64,000 nucleotides of DNA from positions 1 through 64,000 of the forward strand of contig JADKJM010000013.1 in NCBI GenBank assembly GCA_016721005.1, given 5' to 3'. The first letter of the stretch is position 1, and every line of letters begins with the position of its first letter. A model generated the notes under the pieces. It saw only the letters and a list, made by a program, of their open reading frames with translations, was not told the DNA's origin and did not search any database. This DNA comes from Flavobacteriales bacterium (GTDB lineage Bacteria > Bacteroidota > Bacteroidia > Flavobacteriales_F > PHOS-HE28). This document shows, in pieces, positions 51,437-58,222 of the stretch. A program made the translations under genes and the position numbers.

Positions 51437-52047
51437 ACAGCCCAAGGCCACGATCCGACCATCCTTCGGCACCTAAACACCTCAAAGCCTTGAGTGCACT
51501 GGTCGTCATGAGTCTGGTCCTGTGCCTTGCTGGATGCGTTGCGTTCGGTGAAGCCAGTCTAGCTCGAGGTGCACTAAGCCGCGCCGCCTTGCGAGGAGCT
51601 GCACGCAGCGAGATCGCGCTCCTCGAACGCTCTGGATTACGGTTGGCCGGTGGTGAAGTGGTCATCGCGGATGCAGCCACATTTCGTTCCACAATGGCCG
51701 GTATCCGGATGCGAGGCTCTGTGTTCGGTCGACCTCAACTGTACATGTCCGGTGAGTCGACGGCATTCGCTGAAGTCGTGAACCCCTCCACTGTGCGAAT
51801 GTTCAAGACGAACCAGCACCTCCGACTGCCGGGCGAGTTGCGTGTTGTGACTGGGAACCGCGTCAACGTTCGCGTCGGTCCCGGCCAAGAGTACCATGCT
51901 TTCCGGCAATTGAATCCCGACCAGATCGTACTCGTCGAGGCCGTTCAGCCCGGCTGGTGCAGGGTCCGTATCGGTGAGGAATTTGGATGGATAGCCGCGG
52001 CGTTGCTTGCGACTTTGAGTGCTGATGATCAATGGCAACAGCATTGA
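51433..52047 (+). CDS. SH3b-domain lipoprotein
   Basis: 204 aa. A lipobox (LCLAGC) near residue 30 follows a hydrophobic stretch, so it is probably an outer- or inner-membrane lipoprotein. The C-terminal 60 residues are a bacterial SH3 domain: GNRVNVRVGPGQEYHAFRQL, then DQIVLVEAVQPGWCRVRIGEEFGWIAAALL. Such domains bind peptidoglycan or proteins. The middle has no recognised motif. Translationally coupled to the MORN-like gene through a 4-bp overlap. Together with the PKD gene it forms a three-gene unit. Confidence 0.8.
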   Translation: MNSPRPRSDHPSAPKHLKALSALVVMSLVLCLAGCVAFGEASLARGALSRAALRGAARSEIALLERSGLRLAGGEVVIADAATFRSTMAGIRMRGSVFGRPQLYMSGESTAFAEVVNPSTVRMFKTNQHLRLPGELRVVTGNRVNVRVGPGQEYHAFRQLNPDQIVLVEAVQPGWCRVRIGEEFGWIAAALLATLSADDQWQQH

Positions 52048-52417
52048 GCGAGTATTGCCTCGGGCCGTCGTGGTCCAAACCCCGCACGTGTTACGTCCAC
52101 GACGGCTGATCAGAGCAGAAGCATCTGCTGACCAAGTGCTCCGCACTCGTCGAATTTCGCCTACCCCACCACCACCCTCCCCGTCTTCTTCGCCAGATCT
52201 GCGATGAGCGGAGCCGAAGCGTCTTCTTCGCTTCGGTAAGGCCCATGATCTCGGTGAGGAGGGCCATCACGCCAAGCTCATCGGCGGCCTTCAGTTGTTC
52301 TTGGCGGTCGCGGATCCCCGCAGGAGCGGGATGAAACACATGCGGTCCACGCGGCGCTCTTTCAGGATGTCCACGCTTTCCCCCAGCGCATCGTAGCACT
52401 TCGCTTTCGCGGCACCA
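52048..52417 (-). pseudogene. Degenerate coding remnant with inserted hairpin
   Basis: No intact gene, but the minus strand carries protein-like pieces in different frames: KCYDALGESVDILKERRVDRMC (from about 52405), then LKAADELGVMALLTEIMGLTEAK, then DASAPLIADLAKKTGRVVVG with a stop at about 52162. At least two frameshifts separate them. A TCCCGC-type hairpin (52316-52340) sits between the first two. I read it as a decayed gene of unknown family. Confidence 0.45.
52316..52340 (+). repeat. CCCGC-AGGA-GCGGG hairpin element
   Basis: Same family as 41662, with GATGAAACACATG tail. It lies inside the degenerate coding remnant. Confidence 0.55.
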
Positions 52418-52861
52418 CTATTCAGGTTCCATGTTCTCCAAGTCATCCAGATCCCGGTGGCGGCCGGTGGCCTTCTTGTTGGTCACCAGATCATGATAAC
52501 CGATGAAGTTCATGGCGAGCCCATCGAAGGTGACCTCCTTACGGTTCGAATAGCAGGCATCGAAGGTCACGCCGTCAATGCTAGTGAGCAGGTCGATCCG
52601 AAGGGGAGGTTGTCCGAATTGGATCACGTTGGCCTCTTTCGTCAGATCCGCTACGGTGAGCTTGAAGGAGCCGAACCCGAAATCATCGATCGCCCTCAGC
52701 ACGCGTTTGGCGTTCGCTTCGGTCGGATCCAGCCAGATGTCGAGGTCACCGGTGTAACGGGGATAGCCGTGAACGCCCACGGCATAGCCGCCCACGATCA
52801 TATACTCCGCCTCATGCTTTTTGAGCAACGCGACAAACTCTTTGAAGTCTTTGCTCAGCAT
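52418..52861 (-). CDS. Nucleotidyltransferase, probable toxin or antitoxin partner
   Basis: 147 aa. The nucleotidyltransferase core is MIVGGYAVGVHGYPRYTGDLDIWLDP, with GG and DLD metal residues, then VTFDGLAMNFIGYHDLVTNKKATGRHRDLDDLE. It resembles MNT/AbiEii-type enzymes that act in toxin-antitoxin or abortive systems. Its ATG lies 50 nt inside an upstream 59-codon gene that is too short for most gene callers. The family's role in this pairing is inferred. The pair lies directly downstream of a paaZ-tail copy. Confidence 0.88.
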   Translation of the reverse strand: MLSKDFKEFVALLKKHEAEYMIVGGYAVGVHGYPRYTGDLDIWLDPTEANAKRVLRAIDDFGFGSFKLTVADLTKEANVIQFGQPPLRIDLLTSIDGVTFDACYSNRKEVTFDGLAMNFIGYHDLVTNKKATGRHRDLDDLENMEPE

Positions 52862-52991
52862 GTGTGGGTCCCATGTACTGTTGGCGGAGGAATTCGAGTG
52901 CCTCCAGCCGTTCGGCAGGTGTTCGCTTCCGCCAGAACAACTTGTCGTTCGGCTGCTCTTTCAGGGAAACGATCCGCATCGTGCGTTCCAT
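52812..52991 (-). CDS. 59-residue TA-like gene overlapping the nucleotidyltransferase
   Basis: 59 aa from the ATG at 52991 to the TGA at 52812-52814. It begins MERTMRIVSLKEQPNDKLFW and continues RKRTPAERLEALEFLRQQY, with a tail AEQRLQRVCRVAQKA. The RTPAERLEALEFLR core is typical of small proteins encoded just before nucleotidyltransferase genes, and the last 50 nt overlap the nucleotidyltransferase start. Function as the partner of a TA-like pair is inferred. It begins 40 nt after paaZ-tail copy D ends. Confidence 0.75.
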   Translation of the reverse strand: MERTMRIVSLKEQPNDKLFWRKRTPAERLEALEFLRQQYMGPTHAEQRLQRVCRVAQKA

Positions 52992-53030
52992 GGCATGAAG
53001 ATAATGGATCCATGGTCGATAGGGCGCTAT

Positions 53031-53174
53031 TCACGCGGTCTGATCTAGTTTCTTCACCATGGTGAGGATGGTGGCAATAGCCACAGTCTCACCGGTCTCA
53101 TCAACAACATCCACCAGGAACTTGACCTGCTTCGCTCCGCTCGCAGTGACAGAGATATGGGTGGTCGCCGTCAT
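53031..53174 (-). pseudogene. paaZ 3'-tail copy D (47-codon ORF)
   Basis: From the ATG at 53174, which overlaps the stop of copy C (ATGA), it reads MTATTHISVTASGAKQ and then the PaaZ tail VKFLVDVVDETGETVAIATI... ending VKKLDQTA. Compared with copy A, 20 of 28 tail codons (KFLV to LDQ) differ, all synonymously, while the preceding 47 bp are identical. The GCGAGCGGAGCGAAGC repeat forms the ASGAKQ codons. Confidence 0.8.
53127..53150 (-). repeat. GTCACTGCGAGCGGAGCG element in tail copy D
   Basis: The dispersed GCGAGC-GGAGCG-AAGC repeat, in frame with the paaZ tail. Identical to 54216-54239. Confidence 0.6.
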
Positions 53175-53400
53175 GCTTGGTCCAGCTTTTTAACCATGGT
53201 CAGGATGGTGGCGATCGCCACTGTCTCTCCCGTTTCGTCAACGACGTCGACTAGAAATTTAACTATGCCCGATGCCACATCCGCCCCCTTCGGCGAATCC
53301 TCCTTCAGTTCCTTCTTCTCCATCCCGGGCCAACAGGCCCTCCTTCTCCTTCCCGGTGAACTTGACATATCCAGCGACGACAGCTGGTCACGTGGAAACA
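53171..53400 (-). pseudogene. paaZ 3'-tail copy C (long, frameshifted)
   Basis: The longest tail copy. The last 50 codons match PaaZ as EKKELKEDSPKGADVASG and then the VKFLVDVVDETG tail. Upstream, homology continues in another frame (VKFTGKEKEGLL and KPV), so there is a frameshift and an earlier stop codon. It runs up to the toxin stop at 53422 and is followed by copy D through an ATGA overlap. Confidence 0.8.
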
Positions 53401-53421
53401 GGTTATAAGGTGACGTTCGCA

Positions 53422-53766
53422 TCACCCCTTTCGTTTCTGGTTCCGCAGTTCGGCTACCAAAGCCTTCATGGCCTTGTTGTCCACGGTATCGTAATCGCCC
53501 TTGTCGTAGATGCTCAGCAGGTAGATCTCACGATCCTCGGTAACGACATAGGTGATGACCCGCGCGCCGCCGCTCTTTCCCTTGCCTTTGCTGGCAATGG
53601 CCAGCCGGACCTTGTACAGTCCATGTCCAATACCAGTTCCTGTGGTGGGGCGTGCCTCCAACTCCTTTTCCAATGCAAGCAGGTCCTTGGCCAAGGACCG
53701 ATGGCGTTTCAGAAGTGGACGTAGTTCCTTCTCGAACGCGGGTGTTGGGATGACCCTATGCTTCAC
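53422..53766 (-). CDS. RelE/ParE-like toxin
   Basis: 114 aa. A type II toxin fold: MKHRVIPTPAFEKELRPLLKRHRSLAKDLLALEKELEARP, then GHGLYKVRLAIASKGKGKSGGARVITYVV and IYLLSIYDKGDYDTV, with the basic RLAIASKGKGKSGGARV loop typical of RelE/HigB-type mRNA interferases. Its ATG lies 11 nt inside the upstream antitoxin gene. The pair sits between paaZ-tail copies B and C. Confidence 0.85.
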   Translation of the reverse strand: MKHRVIPTPAFEKELRPLLKRHRSLAKDLLALEKELEARPTTGTGIGHGLYKVRLAIASKGKGKSGGARVITYVVTEDREIYLLSIYDKGDYDTVDNKAMKALVAELRNQKRKG

Positions 53767-53974
53767 GCAGCACGTCCTTCAGGGTCCGCTTCTTCAACTT
53801 ACCGGAACGCATGCGCGTTACTTGGGTCAACGCTGTGCTCAACGTTGAACGGAGCTTGAGCAACTGCTCGTAATGGCGCACCTTTTCCACAAGTCCGTTC
53901 CAGTCCTCCACAGGGATCTGAACGGCTTGGATGTTTCCATCGGCATCGTTCACGTATTGCATCGGGACTTTCAT
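53756..53974 (-). CDS. Type II antitoxin
   Basis: 72 aa. It begins MKVPMQYVNDADGNIQAVQIPVEDWNGL, an antitoxin-like N-terminal DNA-binding stretch. The C-terminal half is helical and basic (LRSTLSTALTQVTRMRSGKLKKRTLKDVLREA) and would wrap the toxin. It overlaps the toxin gene by 11 nt. The 21-nt gap to paaZ-tail copy B shows the module sits tightly in the tail array. Confidence 0.8.
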   Translation of the reverse strand: MKVPMQYVNDADGNIQAVQIPVEDWNGLVEKVRHYEQLLKLRSTLSTALTQVTRMRSGKLKKRTLKDVLREA

Positions 53975-53994
53975 GATCTCAAAGATAGAACGTG

Positions 53995-54126
53995 CTACTG
54001 CTGATCCAGCTTCCGCACCATTGTCAAGATGGTCACGACCGCCACCGTCTCACCAGTCTCGTCCACGACATCAACCAGCCCCTTCGCTTTGCTCGGGGTG
54101 ACGGATATGTGTCTTGTCGACGTCAT
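53995..54126 (-). pseudogene. paaZ 3'-tail copy B (43-codon ORF)
   Basis: From the ATG at 54126, overlapping the stop of copy A (ATGA), it reads MTSTRHISVTPSKAKGLVDV and continues with the DETGETVAVVTILTMVRKLDQQ tail. It carries a different flavour of the repeat core (CCGAGCAAAGCGAAGGGG, 54079-54102). Confidence 0.78.
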
Positions 54127-54263
54127 GCTTGGTCCAACTTTTTGACCATGGTCAAGATGGTGGCGATCGCTACTGTCTCTCCAGTTTCGTCAACGACGTC
54201 GACAAGAAACTTGACCTGCTTCGCTCCGCTCGCAGTGACAGAGATATGGGTGGTCGACGTCAT
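54123..54263 (-). pseudogene. paaZ 3'-tail copy A (46-codon ORF)
   Basis: From the ATG at 54263, overlapping the paaZ stop (ATGA, 54260-54263), it reads MTSTTHISVTASGAKQ and then VKFLVDVVDETGETVAIATI to VKKLDQA. The tail peptide matches PaaZ apart from one V/I change. Start and stop both overlap neighbours by 4 nt, as if translation could run on through the array. Confidence 0.8.
54216..54239 (-). repeat. GTCACTGCGAGCGGAGCG element in tail copy A
   Basis: Same dispersed repeat core as in tail copy D. A related variant is in copy B at 54079-54102. Confidence 0.6.
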
Positions 54264-56326
54264 GCTTGGTCCAGTTTCTTAACCATGGTCAAGATAGTAG
54301 CGATGGCTACTGTCTCTCCCGTTTCGTCAATGACGTCGACTAGAAATTTAACTATGCCCGATGCTATGTCGGCACCTTTGGGACTGTCCTCGGTCAGAGT
54401 CTTCTTCTCCTGATCCACCTTCTCCTTCACGGTGAACTTCACCTGGATGGTAGAGCCCGGATAAACAGGCTTCGTGAAGCGTGCTTCCTCGATGCCGTAG
54501 TTGAGCAGCACAGGCCCTTTGGGTGGATCAACGAACAAGCCCGCAGCACGCGATAGGATGAAATAGCCGTGCGCCACGCGACCGGTGAAGACCGTGCCGT
54601 CGAGGGCATCGGCATCCATGTGGGCGTAGAACTTGTCGCCGCTGAGGGCCGCGAAGTCCTCGATGTTCTGCAGCGTTACGGGGTGCGTGTCGGTGATGAG
54701 CGTGTCGCCTATTTGCAGTTCCTCGAAGTGCAGGCGGAAGGGATGCTTCTCCGTGATGTGGTACTTGGCGCCTTGCTGGTATTGCTGCGTAAGCGCGGTG
54801 ATGGTGGTGGGGCTGCCCTGGATGGCGGTGCGTTGCAGGTAGTGCAGCACGCCGCGCTTGCCGCCCATCTCTTCGCCGCCACCGGCACGTCCGGGACCGC
54901 CGTGTACCAGTGTGGCCAGTGGCGATCCGTGGCCGGTGTTCTCCTTCGCCATGTCGCGGTTGATCACCAGCATGCGGCCGTGGTGGCTGGCGGCGCCCCA
55001 CACGAATTGCTGCGCGACTTTATCATCGTACGTGGCGATGCTGGCGCAGAGGCTGCCCTTGCCGAGCTTGGTAAGGGCCACGGCCTCGTCGATGTCGGTG
55101 TAAGGCATAAGCGTGCTCACCGGGCCGAAGGCTTCGATGTTGTGGCTCACCTGGTTCTTCCAGGGATCTTTGTTCAGCAGCAGGATGGGGCTCATGAACG
55201 CACCTTTGGTTGCATCGGCTCCGGTAACGTTCACCTGCTCGGGATCGCCGTACACCAGCTCGCTGCCTTCCATCAGCTTGGCGAGCTGCTCGCGCACTTC
55301 GCGCAGTTGCGTGGGTCCGGCGAGGGCACCCATGCGGACCCCTTCGGCACGCGGGTCGCCGATCACGGTGCTGCCCAGGCGTTTGCCCAATGCGATCTGC
55401 ACATCTTCCACCAAGTTCTCGGGCACCATGATGCGCCGTGCGCCGGTGCAGCGCTGGCCGCACTTCAAGGTCATCTCCTTGCCCACCTCTTTGATGAAGA
55501 GCGTGAACTCCTCGGTGTCCGGCGTGGCATCGGGACCCAGCACGATGCTGTTGAGGCTGTCGGCCTCCATGTTGAAGGGCACGCTCTCAGCGATGATGCG
55601 CGGGTGCGCTTTCAGCATGCGGCCCGTGGTGGCGCTACCGGTGAAGGTGACGACATCCTGGCTTTCGACATGATCCAACAGATCACCGGCGGAACCGACG
55701 ATGAGTTGGATGGCGCCTTCAGGCAAGATGCCTGAGGCGACTATCGCCTTCACCATGCTCTCGGTAAGGAAGCTGGTGACAGTGGCGGGTTTCACCACGG
55801 CGGGCATCCCGGCCATCCAGTTCACGGCGCACTTCTCCAGCATGCCCCAGATGGGGAAGTTGAACGCGTTGATGTGTACCGCCACGCCTTCCTTGGGCAC
55901 CATGATGTGGTGGCCCATGAAGCTGCCGCCTTTGCTGGTGAGCACGGGCGGACCGTCCACATAGAAGGGCATGTTGCCGAGCTGTTTTCGCAAGCTCGCA
56001 TTGGCGAACACGTTGCCGATGCCGCCTTCGATATCCACCCAGCTATCGGCCTTGGTGGCGCCGGTCTTGTAGCTCACTTGGTAGAACTCGTCCTTGCGGT
56101 CCATGAGGTACATGGCGAGTGCCTTCAGCATGCGGCCGCGCTCGGGGAAGGTCATCTTTCGCAACGGAGGACCGCCGACCTCGCGGGCGTAGGTGAGCAT
56201 GGCGCCGAAGTCGAGGCCGCCGGAGGAGGTGGTGGCGATCAGTTCGCCGGTGGAAGCGTCGTGGAGCTCGGCGAGTTTGCCGGATCCTTTGATCCATTGG
56301 CCGTGTGCGTAGTTCTGGAGTTGCAT
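54260..56326 (-). CDS. paaZ: Bifunctional aldehyde dehydrogenase / enoyl-CoA hydratase PaaZ
   Basis: 688 aa. The N-terminal ALDH domain (to about residue 520) has the catalytic Cys in LKCGQRCTGARRI and the NAD-binding VTFTGSATTGRML. The C-terminal MaoC-type hydratase domain starts near HPFRLHFEELQIGDTLI and holds the FAALSGDKFYAHMD active site and the VFTGRVAHGYFIL line. PaaZ opens the oxepin-CoA ring of phenylacetate breakdown and oxidises the resulting aldehyde. No other paa genes are nearby. The last 30 codons are repeated four times downstream, and the 5' 58 codons plus promoter are repeated upstream at 58045-58445. A TACTTTCG -7 box lies 5 nt before the ATG. Confidence 0.95.
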   Translation of the reverse strand: MQLQNYAHGQWIKGSGKLAELHDASTGELIATTSSGGLDFGAMLTYAREVGGPPLRKMTFPERGRMLKALAMYLMDRKDEFYQVSYKTGATKADSWVDIEGGIGNVFANASLRKQLGNMPFYVDGPPVLTSKGGSFMGHHIMVPKEGVAVHINAFNFPIWGMLEKCAVNWMAGMPAVVKPATVTSFLTESMVKAIVASGILPEGAIQLIVGSAGDLLDHVESQDVVTFTGSATTGRMLKAHPRIIAESVPFNMEADSLNSIVLGPDATPDTEEFTLFIKEVGKEMTLKCGQRCTGARRIMVPENLVEDVQIALGKRLGSTVIGDPRAEGVRMGALAGPTQLREVREQLAKLMEGSELVYGDPEQVNVTGADATKGAFMSPILLLNKDPWKNQVSHNIEAFGPVSTLMPYTDIDEAVALTKLGKGSLCASIATYDDKVAQQFVWGAASHHGRMLVINRDMAKENTGHGSPLATLVHGGPGRAGGGEEMGGKRGVLHYLQRTAIQGSPTTITALTQQYQQGAKYHITEKHPFRLHFEELQIGDTLITDTHPVTLQNIEDFAALSGDKFYAHMDADALDGTVFTGRVAHGYFILSRAAGLFVDPPKGPVLLNYGIEEARFTKPVYPGSTIQVKFTVKEKVDQEKKTLTEDSPKGADIASGIVKFLVDVIDETGETVAIATILTMVKKLDQA

Positions 56327-56331
56327 TGTGG

Positions 56332-56339
56332 CGAAAGTA
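56332..56339 (-). promoter_or_regulatory. paaZ -7 box TACTTTCG, 5 nt from the ATG
   Basis: Fits the TAnnTTYG pattern. An identical box precedes the truncated copy at 58028-58035 relative positions 58228-58235, which shows that the promoter was duplicated with the gene. Confidence 0.45.
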
Positions 56340-56355
56340 GAACGCGGGGGAGGTT

Positions 56356-56505
56356 AACCGCAGAGGTGCAGAGGGCACAGAGGAATGCGAAAGGCATCCG
56401 CAGATGGCGCAGATAGCGCAGGACCTGTCCCGTGGAACGGGATGAATGCGCCACGGGGTATGTCGGTGTGGTGCCCTTCTCTGTGCCCTCTGCTTCTCTG
56501 CGGTT
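56356..56505. repeat. MITE-like inverted repeat upstream of paaZ
   Basis: Left arm AACCGCAGAGGTGCAGAGGG... (56356-56383) and right arm CTCTGTGCCCTCTGC...CTCTGCGGTT (56479-56505) are inverted over 27 bp with a few mismatches, around a 95-bp interior that includes CCGCAGATGGCGCAGATAGC. A second copy lies at 58252-58405 with a damaged left arm. Confidence 0.65.
56428..56450 (+). repeat. TCCCGT-GGA-ACGGGA hairpin element
   Basis: Same family as 41662, with GATGAATGCG tail. Confidence 0.55.
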
Positions 56506-56533
56506 CAAATGCATTCCCTTGCGCTCTGCCGTT

Positions 56534-56541
56534 TAGCTTTG
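56534..56541 (+). promoter_or_regulatory. -7 box TAGCTTTG, 4 nt from the antitoxin start
   Basis: Exact TAnnTTTG match ending 4 nt before the ATG at 56546; suggests a leaderless mRNA. Confidence 0.45.
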
Positions 56542-56545
56542 AACT

Positions 56546-56929
56546 ATGGATCCCAAAGCCCTCAAACTCGAACTTCTTGAACGTATCGCTCTGCTCGATG
56601 ATGAAGCGCGTTTGCTGGCACTGAAGCGCGTCCTCGACAGCCCGCTGGACTACCCCATTTCGAACGAGCACCTGAGCGTGGTGAAGGAAGGAAAGGAAGC
56701 ATACGCGGGTGGGACGGCGCGCACCTACACATGGGAAGAAGTGCAATGCATTCTCATGGAGGATCGTGCACACCAGGCCGCGTTGCGCCACCAGCCCGGT
56801 GATCTGGAGCTATCCGATGCGGAACTCGCTGTGCTGGATGAACGGCGTGAGCGTCACCTGAAAGGCGAGAGCCGCTCGTACACCTGGGATCAGGTCGAAG
56901 CGATCCTGAAGAACGACCTGAAGCGCTGA
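56546..56929 (+). CDS. Addiction-module antitoxin-like protein (tandem domain)
   Basis: 127 aa. Two repeats of an addiction-module antitoxin tail are visible: LSVVKEGKEAYAGGTARTYTWEEVQCIL and LAVLDERRERHLKGESRSYTWDQVEAIL. They follow a helical N-terminus (LELLERIALLDDEARLLALKRVLDSP). Single-domain relatives have one tail, so this looks like an internal duplication. It is followed 5 nt later by the first 15-20 codons of a ParE-like toxin that is then cut off, so it is an orphan. It lies between the two copies of the paaZ 5' region. Confidence 0.75.
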   Translation: MDPKALKLELLERIALLDDEARLLALKRVLDSPLDYPISNEHLSVVKEGKEAYAGGTARTYTWEEVQCILMEDRAHQAALRHQPGDLELSDAELAVLDERRERHLKGESRSYTWDQVEAILKNDLKR

Positions 56930-56933
56930 GCGC

Positions 56934-56990
56934 ATGCTGGTCATCAAGGAGGAGGCGCTCCTCGAGATCCGCCGGGCATGGGCCAGGCAA
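56934..56990 (+). pseudogene. Truncated ParE-like toxin
   Basis: From ATG 56934: MLVIKEEALLEIRRAWARQP, the start of ParE/RelE-like toxins, where WYEEQ-type residues should follow. The sequence then loses all similarity and leads into the promoter region of the next gene. The frame has no independent function that I can see. Confidence 0.6.
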
Positions 56991-57028
56991 CCCGAGCGCG
57001 TTGCACCGTTATCCTATAAATTGGCAGC

Positions 57029-58021
57029 GTGCGATCCCTCACGTTCTCCTTGGCGCTCGCGGTTGGCTCCGGCTGCACCGCTCAAACTGTTCTGACCGAT
57101 GCGAATAGCTCTCCACAACCTGGGGATGCATACGTGCGCGGGCAAGGCTCCTATCTCGACCCCGCGCCGATCATGGGTGGAACTACCACGTATGATTATT
57201 CGGGGTTGGGTCCGGGTTGGGTGGACACGCTCCGCTTCACGTCGCCATCCGATACAGAGTGGTACAGTGGGCTTGTGCCCGGCGCCGACGCGGAACTCTA
57301 CTATGGGTCCACCACCCCTGATGGGGAGGTGATCTATTATTCCGGCACGAGTACCGGCTTGGAGGTGATCGGTGTGATCGACGCAGGGACCCTGGTGATG
57401 TCCAATACCAAGAAAGTCCTGGTCTATCCATGCATGACGGGTACTTCCTGGACCGATACGTACTTCGGCTCCGTTGGGTCTTACACCAAGGGCGGGGAGA
57501 TCTCGGTTGCCGTTGTTGCCCAATGCGATGTGATCACGCCGGCAGGCACCTTTTATGATGTGCTGCGCTTGAACGTGGTCGAGGGCCTGGACTACACCTA
57601 TTTCGGCAAATTCGTTCTGCACCGCGACATCACCATCGCGGTGTACCGTGCTCCCGGCTTTCATCATCCCGTCATGTACTGCATCACCTCCACGGGTACC
57701 GATGAACTGGGCAACCCCATACCCGGTCTCTACGGCGAACAATGCCAGTGGCTGCGATCGGACATCAGCACGAACACCCAGTCCCTGGCACCCACCTTAT
57801 CCGCGTGGACGCTCTTGCAGAACCCGGTGGAGGATCTGCTCCGGGTCTCTGGAACTGTCCGTTCCGATGTCGCGACCTATCGCATCCGGGCAGCGGACGG
57901 CAACTTGGTGCGTGAGGGTCCTGCTCGCGATCTGCGCACCGGCGTGGTGGTGGACGATCTGTCCAGCGGCATCTATCTGCTTCAGTGCGATGGTGCGGCG
58001 GTCCGGTTCATCAAAGAATAG
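57029..58021 (+). CDS. Secreted T9SS cargo protein of unknown function
   Basis: 330 aa, GTG start at 57029, with signal-like MRSLTFSLALAVGSGCTAQ. The body is beta-rich with no domain I recognise (TYDYSGLGPGWVDTLRFTSP, GVIDAGTLVMSNTKKVLVYP, ITPAGTFYDVLRLNVVEG). The C-terminal 70 residues look like a T9SS type A sorting domain: LQNPVEDLLRVSG and SSGIYLLQCDG. It lies between the two copies of the paaZ 5' region, so it could have arrived with that duplication. Confidence 0.75.
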   Translation: MRSLTFSLALAVGSGCTAQTVLTDANSSPQPGDAYVRGQGSYLDPAPIMGGTTTYDYSGLGPGWVDTLRFTSPSDTEWYSGLVPGADAELYYGSTTPDGEVIYYSGTSTGLEVIGVIDAGTLVMSNTKKVLVYPCMTGTSWTDTYFGSVGSYTKGGEISVAVVAQCDVITPAGTFYDVLRLNVVEGLDYTYFGKFVLHRDITIAVYRAPGFHHPVMYCITSTGTDELGNPIPGLYGEQCQWLRSDISTNTQSLAPTLSAWTLLQNPVEDLLRVSGTVRSDVATYRIRAADGNLVREGPARDLRTGVVVDDLSSGIYLLQCDGAAVRFIKE

Positions 58022-58044
58022 ACGAGGAACGGTGGTTCTTTAGT

Positions 58045-58222
58045 GAGCTCGTCTTGCGCAACGGCGGACCGCCGACCTACGGGCGTAGGTGAGCATGGCG
58101 CTGAAGTGGAGGCCGCAGGAGGAAGTGGTGGCGATGAGGTCGCCGGTGGAGGCGTCGTGGACCTCGGCGAGTTTGCCGGAGCCCTTGATCCATTCGCCGC
58201 GGGCGTAGTTCTGAAGTTGCAT
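58045..58222 (-). pseudogene. Truncated duplicate of the paaZ 5' end
   Basis: From the ATG at 58222 it reads MQLQNYARGEWIKGSGKLAE and continues with HDASTGDLIATTSS and FSAMLTYAR, matching PaaZ residues 1 to about 48; then the frame is broken. It corresponds to 56152-56326 at about 85-90% identity by eye. Confidence 0.8.

Noticed and set aside
54569..55735. 388-aa plus-strand frame
   Set aside because: Antisense shadow of paaZ.
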